Shown piece by piece: positions 57,864-64,000 of a stretch of DNA of 64,000 bases. The position numbers and the translations under genes were made by a program. The DNA comes from CAWUEX02 sp963921305. Lineage in GTDB: Bacteria > Pseudomonadota > Alphaproteobacteria > Rhodospirillales > Rhodospirillaceae. Where the stretch lies: the NCBI GenBank assembly GCA_963921305.4, contig CAWUEX030000002.1, forward strand, positions 1,426,001 through 1,490,000. Reading direction: 5' to 3'. The number at the start of each line of letters is the position of its first letter. Within the stretch, counting starts at the first letter, position 1. Under the pieces are notes generated by a model. That model was not told where the DNA came from. It was given only the letters and a program-made list of their open reading frames with translations, and searched no databases.

Positions 57864-59283
57864 AAAACTCAAACCCGACCTGTGCATCATCGGCGCCGGC
57901 TCCGGCGGCCTGTCCGTCGCCGCAGGAGCTGTGCAGATGGGCGCGTCCGTTGTCCTCATCGAGAAAGGTAAGATGGGAGGCGACTGCCTGAACACGGGCT
58001 GTGTGCCGTCCAAAGCCCTCCTGGCTGCCGGGCATGCTGCCCATACGCCGTCACTGGCGCCACAATTCGGCGTCAATGTGCCTGATCCGGTCGTGCAGTT
58101 CGCCACCGTGCATGCCCATGTCCACGATGTCATCGCTGGCATCGCGCCGCACGATTCCGTTGAGCGCTTTGAAAGCCTCGGCGTCAACGTCATTCAGGGT
58201 GAAGCCAAGTTCATCTCGGCACGAGAGGTCGAGGTCGATGGCACGATCATCCGGCCGCGGCGCTTCGTAATTGCTACTGGATCGACCGCGCTGGTCCCAC
58301 CCATCGATGGTGTCGACTCAACGCCCTATCTGACCAACGAAACCATATTCGATCTCACCACCGCGCCCTCGCATCTCATCGTGGTCGGCGGCGGTCCCAT
58401 CGGATGCGAGTTGGCTCAGGCCCACCGCCGGCTCGGCTGCCAAGTTACCGTGTTAGAAGCGGCCAGTATTCTGCCAAAGGACGACCCTGATCTCGTCGAG
58501 ATCGTGCGCGACTCTCTGCGCGCAGACGGCATTGCCGTTATGGAAGGCGCACGGGTGGAGAAAGTCTCCGGAACCGCAGGCTCGATACAGGTGACCTATA
58601 GCGTTGATGGCACGGAACACAGCGTCACCGGATCGCACCTGTTGATGGCAGTGGGCCGGCGCCCGACAGTCGACGGCCTCAATCTTGATGCGGCGGGAAT
58701 CACCTATTCGGCTAAAGGCATCGAGGTTGATGCAGGGTTGCGCACGTCCAACCGCCGCGCCTACGCCATCGGCGACTGCGCCGGTGGGCTTCAGTTCACC
58801 CACGTCGCCGGATATCACGCCGGTATTGTCATCCGCAGCGCCTTGTTCCGGCTACCGGCCAAGGCCGATCACAGTACCGTGCCGTGGGTCACGTATTCGG
58901 ACCCCGAACTTGCTCAAGTGGGGCTCACCGAGGCTGACGCCCGGGAACACCATGGTGACGGGATCACCGTCGTCACCTGGCCGTTTGAGGAGAACGACCG
59001 TGCCCGCGCTGAGCGTAAAACAAAGGGCCTGGTCAAGGCGGTCATCGCCAAGAACGGCCAGATCCTCGGCTGCGGCATTGCCGGTCCTACCGCCGGTGAA
59101 CTGATCCAGGTCTGGGTTTTGGCTTTGACACAAAAGCTCAAGATCGGTGCCATGGCCGGTATGATCGCGCCCTATCCCACGCTTGGTGAAGTGTCGAAAC
59201 GCGCCGCGGGTGCTTACTACACACCCAAGCTCTTTAGCCGCCGCACACGGATGGTGGTGCGGTTCCTGTCTTTGTTCGGATAA
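57856..59283 (+). CDS. Pyridine nucleotide-disulfide oxidoreductase (MerA/Lpd-like)
   Basis: This 475-residue flavoprotein has an N-terminal FAD-binding GAGSGGLSVAAG, the redox-active disulfide in GGDCLNTGCVPSKALL, the NAD-binding VVGGGPIGCELAQA and a dimerisation domain. The usual His-Glu pair near the C-terminus (HPT) reads APYPTLGE, so the active-site His is Tyr. It probably reduces a disulfide or quinone-like partner, and mercuric or lipoamide activity is uncertain. It lies downstream of the TVP38 gene and 6 bases before the kinase. Confidence 0.86.
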   Translation: MSKKLKPDLCIIGAGSGGLSVAAGAVQMGASVVLIEKGKMGGDCLNTGCVPSKALLAAGHAAHTPSLAPQFGVNVPDPVVQFATVHAHVHDVIAGIAPHDSVERFESLGVNVIQGEAKFISAREVEVDGTIIRPRRFVIATGSTALVPPIDGVDSTPYLTNETIFDLTTAPSHLIVVGGGPIGCELAQAHRRLGCQVTVLEAASILPKDDPDLVEIVRDSLRADGIAVMEGARVEKVSGTAGSIQVTYSVDGTEHSVTGSHLLMAVGRRPTVDGLNLDAAGITYSAKGIEVDAGLRTSNRRAYAIGDCAGGLQFTHVAGYHAGIVIRSALFRLPAKADHSTVPWVTYSDPELAQVGLTEADAREHHGDGITVVTWPFEENDRARAERKTKGLVKAVIAKNGQILGCGIAGPTAGELIQVWVLALTQKLKIGAMAGMIAPYPTLGEVSKRAAGAYYTPKLFSRRTRMVVRFLSLFG

Positions 59284-59289
59284 CACGCC

Positions 59290-60699
59290 ATGCCGGATCG
59301 CGGGCAGCCCAGGCCAAACGCCTCAACGCAGCAAGACGCCGCCACCGGCTTGCTCACGGGCCTCTCTGCCCGTTTGTTGTGGCTCACGGTTGCCTTTGTG
59401 ATGGTGTGCGAAGTTTTGATTTTCGCGCCGTCCATCGCCCGCTTTCGCGTTCAATACCTGGAGCAGAAACTCGACGCCGCTCACTTAACACTCACCGCGC
59501 TCGAAGCTGCGGACATGGTCGACCCCGAACTCCAGCGCCGGTTGCTCAATCAGGCTGGCGTGCTCGGCATGACCGTCATCCGCCCCGGTATGCCGGCGCG
59601 CACGCTCGGCCCGGATATGCCGGCGCGCATTCCTTTGTTGTTCGATCTGCGCGAGGCGATGTTCTTCCAGCTTATCGCCGATGCCATCAACTGTATGTTC
59701 GAGCAAAAGGACATGGTCATCGGCGTCACCGGCTGGTCGCCGTCCGATCCCGATGTTTTGGTCGAAGTCATCGTCGCCGAGCAACCTCTCCGCCAGGCGC
59801 TGATCGACTACGGTGAACGGATTTTTTTCCTCAGCTTGTTCATATCGGTTGTTACTGCCGCACTCGTGTATCTGTCTCTGCAGTGGCTGGCGGTGCGCCC
59901 CATGCGGCGGCTGACCGCCAGTATGACGGCGTTCCAAAAGGCACCGGAAGATACCGCCCACATCATGCAGCCGGGCACGCGCCGCGACGAAGTCGGCGTT
60001 GCGGAACATGCGCTCGCCGAGATGCAGCATGAACTCCGTGTGGCGTTAACCCAAAAAGAGCGTCTTGCCGGAGTCGGCGCGGCGGTGACCAAAGTGTCCC
60101 ATGACCTGAAAAACATTCTTGCCACGGCCATGCTGGAGTCAGACCGCCTGGAGAAGTCAGACGACCCAGAAGTCCGCCGCATCACTTCGGGACTGGTGAA
60201 GGCAATCGATCGCGCCATCCATCTGTGCACGAAGACATTGCGCTTTGCCAAGGAAGGCCCGCCCCAGGTTGACGCGTCGCCGATCGGCTTTAAAGCCTTC
60301 ATGGATGAAATCACCGTGGCGTTGGAGCCCGTGCTGGATGGATGCGACGTCGTCGTCGAAAATCAGCTGAGCGGATCGCTGCGCGCCGACCCGGAACTGT
60401 TGCGCCGCGCGCTCGAGAATCTTATGCGCAATGCTGCCGAGGCGGGCTCGCAGCGGATTACGGTCCGCGCTCAAAGGTCCGGCAGCCATGTGATCATTGA
60501 GGTGACGGACAACGGCCGGGGGTTGCCCAACAAAGCCATTGAAAATCTCTTCCGGCCGTTCTCCGGCTCGGCCAAGGCGGGAGGCTCTGGCTTGGGTCTG
60601 CCGATCTCCCGGGAGGCCATCCGCGCCCACGGCGGCGATCTTTTGCTCAAATCTACGTCTGATTCGGGCACAACCTTTGAAATTCAGCTTCCCGCCTGA
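59290..60699 (+). CDS. Sensor histidine kinase (orphan)
   Basis: This 469-residue kinase has two transmembrane segments (about residues 25-47 and 178-200), a 130-residue periplasmic sensor region, a HAMP-like linker, a phospho-acceptor His in VSHDLKN, an N-box (LMRNAAEAG) and a G-box (GGSGLGLPISREAI). No response regulator lies nearby, so its partner is unknown. It is preceded by the TVP38-oxidoreductase pair, hinting at an envelope redox or membrane signal (inference). Confidence 0.92.
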   Translation: MPDRGQPRPNASTQQDAATGLLTGLSARLLWLTVAFVMVCEVLIFAPSIARFRVQYLEQKLDAAHLTLTALEAADMVDPELQRRLLNQAGVLGMTVIRPGMPARTLGPDMPARIPLLFDLREAMFFQLIADAINCMFEQKDMVIGVTGWSPSDPDVLVEVIVAEQPLRQALIDYGERIFFLSLFISVVTAALVYLSLQWLAVRPMRRLTASMTAFQKAPEDTAHIMQPGTRRDEVGVAEHALAEMQHELRVALTQKERLAGVGAAVTKVSHDLKNILATAMLESDRLEKSDDPEVRRITSGLVKAIDRAIHLCTKTLRFAKEGPPQVDASPIGFKAFMDEITVALEPVLDGCDVVVENQLSGSLRADPELLRRALENLMRNAAEAGSQRITVRAQRSGSHVIIEVTDNGRGLPNKAIENLFRPFSGSAKAGGSGLGLPISREAIRAHGGDLLLKSTSDSGTTFEIQLPA

Positions 60700-60794
60700 T
60701 GGGATAGAGAGCCCGCCGCCCCTACCATCACCGCGGTAAATAGGCTAAACCCCGCCGCCAGTGACAGCGTTTCGGGACACCATGGACCCTGATC

Positions 60795-61628
60795 ATGAGC
60801 ACGGACATACCTCAGTCAAAACGCCGCCTCTCGGTACGTGACATCACTGCCCGCAAGGGGGGTGCGCCGCTGGTGTGCATCACCGCGTACTCAGCGCCAA
60901 TGGCGCAGTTGATGGACGAAGCTGTCGATGTCCTGCTGGTCGGCGACTCTCTCGGCATGGTGTTCTACGGCCTGCCGTCCACCCTGCCGGTGACTGTCGA
61001 CATGATGGTGAACCATGGCGCTGCCGTCATGCGCGGATCGAAGTCGGCCTGTGTGATTGTCGATCTGCCGTTCGGGTCTTACCAAGGCTCGCCGGAGGCT
61101 GCGTTCGATGTGGCGGCCCATGTGATGGCGGAAACCGGATGCGCCGGGGTCAAACTCGAAGGCGGCGCAGTGATGACCGAGACCATCGCGTTTCTGGTCG
61201 CGCGGGGCATCCCAGTGATGGGACACGTCGGTATGACGCCCCAATCGGTGAACAGCTTCGGCGGTTACAAGGCGCAGGGGCGCACCGATGAAGCGGCGGA
61301 TAAAGTCATCGCTGATGCGAAGGCTGTAGCTGACGCGGGCGCGTTTGCGGTGGTCATCGAGAGCACGGTCGAGCCCGTCGCGCGCGACATTACGTCGCAG
61401 GTCGCCGTACCCACCATTGGCATTGGCGCCTCACCGGCCTGCGATGGCCAGATCATCGTGGCCGAAGATATTCTTGGCATCTTCCAGGATTTCACTCCCA
61501 AGTTCGTCAAGCACTATGCCGACCTCGGACCGCAGATCACGTCTGCTGTGGAACACTACGCGGCTGACGTCCGCGCGCGCCGTTTCCCCGGGCCTGAGCA
61601 CTGCTACCGCATTAAAAAGAAAAGCTGA
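60795..61628 (+). CDS. panB: Ketopantoate hydroxymethyltransferase
   Basis: This 277-residue TIM-barrel enzyme has the Mg2+-binding VGDSLGMVFYG (Asp) and the catalytic Glu region in VIEST. It begins with the SVRDITARKGGAP pattern. It makes ketopantoate from 2-oxoisovalerate and methylene-THF, the first step of pantothenate and CoA synthesis. panC follows 5 bases later. Confidence 0.95.
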   Translation: MSTDIPQSKRRLSVRDITARKGGAPLVCITAYSAPMAQLMDEAVDVLLVGDSLGMVFYGLPSTLPVTVDMMVNHGAAVMRGSKSACVIVDLPFGSYQGSPEAAFDVAAHVMAETGCAGVKLEGGAVMTETIAFLVARGIPVMGHVGMTPQSVNSFGGYKAQGRTDEAADKVIADAKAVADAGAFAVVIESTVEPVARDITSQVAVPTIGIGASPACDGQIIVAEDILGIFQDFTPKFVKHYADLGPQITSAVEHYAADVRARRFPGPEHCYRIKKKS

Positions 61629-61633
61629 TCCTG

Positions 61634-62494
61634 ATGGCTGAAGACGTTCCCGCGCTAACGGTTGTGCGCGATGTCCAGAGTTTGCGCCGCCGCATCTCTG
61701 CCCTGCGCGGTGCGGGCAAGACCATTGCGTTTGTGCCGACAATGGGGGCGCTGCACGCCGGGCATATGTCGTTGGTCGATCGTGCCAAAGCCCTGGCCGA
61801 TGCGGTGGTGGTGTCGATCTTCGTCAATCCCACCCAGTTCGGGCCGGACGAGGACCTCGCGGCTTATCCGCGCAAGGATGCCGAAGATTGGGAAGTGCTC
61901 AGCGCCGCTGGCATTGACCTTCTGTTCATGCCTGATGCGGATGTGATGTATCCGCCTGGGTTTGAGACCGATGTGCGCGTGCCGGGTGTTAGCCAAGGTT
62001 TGTGCGGCGGAGAGCGGCCCGGTCACTTTGACGGTGTGGCCACCGTCGTTACCAAACTGCTTCTCCAGGTTCTGCCGGACTACGCGGTTTTCGGGGAAAA
62101 GGACTACCAGCAGCTTGCGGTCATCCAGCGTCTGGTGACCGATCTCAATGTGCCGGTGGATATTGTCGGCGCGCCGACCGTGCGCGAGGCAGACGGCCTC
62201 GCGTTATCCTCGCGCAATGCCTACCTCACCGAGGACGAGCGCAAAATCGCGCCCGCGCTCTACCGCACCCTGACGACGGTGGCGGACGACCTTGCCAAGG
62301 GCGAAGACGCTGCTGCCTGTTGCGACGCTGCAGTGGCTGCGCTTGAAGCGGCGGGCTTTGACGCAGTCGACTATGTCGAAGTGCGGGATGCGGAGACATT
62401 AGCCGCCGACCCTAAATCAGATCGCCCCCGCCGGGTGCTCGCGGCCGCCCATCTCGGCAAGGCGCGGCTGATCGACAACGTGCCCGTGCCTTAG
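61634..62494 (+). CDS. panC: Pantothenate synthetase
   Basis: This 286-residue adenylate-forming enzyme has the HIGH-type motif MGALHAGHMSLVDRAK, the FVNPTQFGPDEDL loop, and the KMSKS-like GLALSSRNAYL. It joins pantoate and beta-alanine. Cotranscribed with panB. Confidence 0.95.
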   Translation: MAEDVPALTVVRDVQSLRRRISALRGAGKTIAFVPTMGALHAGHMSLVDRAKALADAVVVSIFVNPTQFGPDEDLAAYPRKDAEDWEVLSAAGIDLLFMPDADVMYPPGFETDVRVPGVSQGLCGGERPGHFDGVATVVTKLLLQVLPDYAVFGEKDYQQLAVIQRLVTDLNVPVDIVGAPTVREADGLALSSRNAYLTEDERKIAPALYRTLTTVADDLAKGEDAAACCDAAVAALEAAGFDAVDYVEVRDAETLAADPKSDRPRRVLAAAHLGKARLIDNVPVP

Positions 62495-62554
62495 AGTGCC
62501 GTAGGCCCTAACGCTCGAAGAAGGATACTGACAATTCGGGTGGTGCGCCGGGCG

Positions 62555-63640
62555 CTAACGGACGTAGATATGTACTTCCGAGGATTGCGCCGTCGGGCTG
62601 GCCATCGCGGACAGCATCACCCGATCACTCGGCAGACCCATGGTCGCCAGGGATTGCAGCACGGATTCTGCATTACGCCGCGCGGAACCGGTCGACAGGT
62701 TCTGGTTGCCCGTGCCGGGGCTCACCGCCACCAGATCGAACACCGCATCAGGGCGGCGCTCCAGCGCGCGGCTGACGGCCTGATACAGGGCCGGTTCGTA
62801 TTGCACATCCTGCCGGTCGAAGCGGATCACCACCAGTGGGCGGCGCTGCGAGAAATCTCCGGGCACGGCGGACGCCATCTGCATGCCGCTTCCTGCCATC
62901 GCCTGCTGGTCTGCGCCGTATAGCTGACCGGTGTTGATGTCGGCCGCCAAGTCCATGAGGTTGGCGCGTTCATTGGCGACAAACTGCTGCTGACGGGTGA
63001 CGTCCGAGCGCAGTTCAGCCAGCAGCCGGTCGATGGTGACGGTGGTCTGATTGACCTCGTCTTCCAGGCCGCGCAGGCGGCGGTGATCTTCATCCACCGC
63101 GCCGGTGAGGCTGTAAGCGGCGCGTACGCTATCCAGCAGGTACGACGACATGGCCGAGTCCGCCGACACCTGCGCCGCCAGTTGGTTCATGCTGGCGATG
63201 TCGCCTTCGATGCGGTTGAGCTGCTCTTGGGCCGAGCGCCACTGGCTCATCAGCTGCGGGTTGCCGGGCGTGGTGCCCACTTGCAGGCGGCTCTTAATGC
63301 CACCAACCATGCCGTGATAGGACGAGGCGTTGTTGACCGTCTGGCCACGAATGCTTTCCAGCTGGGTGTTGCGCACGGAAATGGTCGAGCGCAGCTGGTT
63401 CAGTTCGGAGTTAAACTGGCTGACCTTCTGATTGACGAAGGTGCCTGTGTTGAGCGCCATGCCGGTGTTGGGTGAGGCGGCCACCGGCGCGGGGCGGAAT
63501 TCCTGCGCGCTGCCGCTGCTGGTTGCCACCGGCGCCTCTTCGTCGCCAAAGACCGGAAACAGCGCGTCGGTTGCGAATGAGCATCCGCCCAAACTCAAGA
63601 CCGCGCTAAGTGCAATAATATGACGTGCGGACAGCCCCAT
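62555..63640 (-). CDS. Coiled-coil OmpA-like lipoprotein
   Basis: This 361-residue protein has a lipoprotein signal (LGGC lipobox; Cys near residue 20), a Gln/Asn/Ala-rich coiled-coil middle (about 70-250) and a C-terminal OmpA-like domain (VVIRFDRQDVQYEPALYQAV, then RRNAESVLQSLATMGL and MASPTAQSSEVHIYVR). This organisation suggests a peptidoglycan-linked envelope scaffold, but the peptidoglycan-binding residues are not the usual set. The ATG at 63640 is 9 bases after AGAGG; an ATG at 63649 sits too close to it. Convergent with panC. Confidence 0.75.
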   Translation of the reverse strand: MGLSARHIIALSAVLSLGGCSFATDALFPVFGDEEAPVATSSGSAQEFRPAPVAASPNTGMALNTGTFVNQKVSQFNSELNQLRSTISVRNTQLESIRGQTVNNASSYHGMVGGIKSRLQVGTTPGNPQLMSQWRSAQEQLNRIEGDIASMNQLAAQVSADSAMSSYLLDSVRAAYSLTGAVDEDHRRLRGLEDEVNQTTVTIDRLLAELRSDVTRQQQFVANERANLMDLAADINTGQLYGADQQAMAGSGMQMASAVPGDFSQRRPLVVIRFDRQDVQYEPALYQAVSRALERRPDAVFDLVAVSPGTGNQNLSTGSARRNAESVLQSLATMGLPSDRVMLSAMASPTAQSSEVHIYVR

Positions 63641-64000
63641 TACATTCATCCTCTGTCTGCCCCTTTTCGCCGGACAAGGTGGTCCCGTGATCACAAGGGT
63701 CGACCAACTGTCTGTCGTTTCGATTCGTTATGCAACACCTCGTTTCGCCGGCCCCGATGTCTTAACGGGGGGCGCCAAGGTGTTGAGGCAGAAACAAAAA
63801 TCCCGATTTCCCCCTGCCTGCGGCGAGTGTACGCAAAGAGGCTGGGCGGAACAAGCCGCATTTGCCCGGACAATGGCCGTCATCGCCCCATACTTTCAGG
63901 GCTTTAGCGTTGGCTGGCAAAATCGCGCGCGGGCTGGACAGGTCTTAAACACCCGGCGTAACCGCCCAGTTTTTTCAGGATTTTCCCTAGACACGGCCAA
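63641..64000. other. Intergenic region to the right edge, no gene seen
   Basis: No supportable coding frame continues here in either strand. A weak hairpin (CCCCG 63752-63756 with CGGGG 63766-63770) lies in it, without a T-run. The upstream promoter of the OmpA-like lipoprotein gene should be in this stretch, but no convincing box was found. Confidence 0.5.

Noticed and set aside
1..64000. tRNA or rRNA genes
   Set aside because: Searching by eye for T-loop and anticodon-arm patterns in the intergenic regions gave no cloverleaf candidate, and no rRNA-like sequence was seen.

Overview
The window looks like a chromosomal segment of a GC-rich alphaproteobacterium. No 16S rRNA or marker beyond gene content was available, so a Rhodospirillales-like or related deep alphaproteobacterial lineage is only a best guess. 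Lineage clues are an F1-only ATP synthase operon (atpHAGDC without F0 genes), a small SRP RNA directly before dnaX-ybaB-recR, DUF484 and DUF2336 genes, the order gpmI-envC-ctpA-yibQ-rppH, the rpmH-rnpA-yidD-yidC-yihA-argB block, and composite palindromic intergenic repeats.

Bases 1-16707 form an accessory catabolic region. An edge-truncated gamma-glutamyltransferase and an IclR-type regulator lie on the minus strand. Divergent from them are a TonB-dependent receptor and, after an intrinsic terminator, a tightly packed operon: isochorismatase-like hydrolase, acetoacetate-decarboxylase-like protein, amidohydrolase-2 protein, DUF59 protein, amidohydrolase-2 protein, AMP-dependent acyl-CoA ligase, second DUF59 protein, and a third, exported amidohydrolase-2 protein. 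An FAD-linked oxidase, an aldehyde dehydrogenase, a class A flavin monooxygenase and a secreted canonical amidohydrolase follow. I read this as an inducible import-and-degradation pathway for an unknown organic, possibly aromatic, acid. The most unusual part is the three amidohydrolase-2 proteins. They have degenerate but complementary metal-binding residues and are interleaved with two 127-residue DUF59 paralogues joined by ATGA overlaps.

Bases 16708-17091 are a gene-free, repeat-dense stretch. From 17092 on the content is mostly housekeeping: rhomboid protease, xerC, DUF484, fructose-6-phosphate aldolase, priA, atpHAGDC, a ferritin-like protein, rppH, an envelope and peptidoglycan group (yibQ-like, ctpA, envC-like), gpmI, SRP RNA, dnaX-ybaB-recR, a DUF4136 lipoprotein, nfeD and SPFH, rmuC, a DUF4139 protein, def-fmt, GNAT, truA, dapE-dapD, a PAS/GAF-GGDEF cyclase overlapping a DUF2336 gene, a HAD nucleotidase, argB, yihA, yidC, yidD, rnpA, rpmH, a TVP38 membrane protein with a disulfide-oxidoreductase-like flavoprotein and a histidine kinase, panB-panC, and an OmpA-like lipoprotein.

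Two neighbouring genes, the HAD nucleotidase and argB, each carry an apparent one-base homopolymer insertion. Sequencing error is the likeliest cause. The rpmH operon has a near-consensus sigma-70 promoter, with a terminator-like hairpin in its leader. No tRNA, rRNA, CRISPR array, insertion sequence or prophage was seen.
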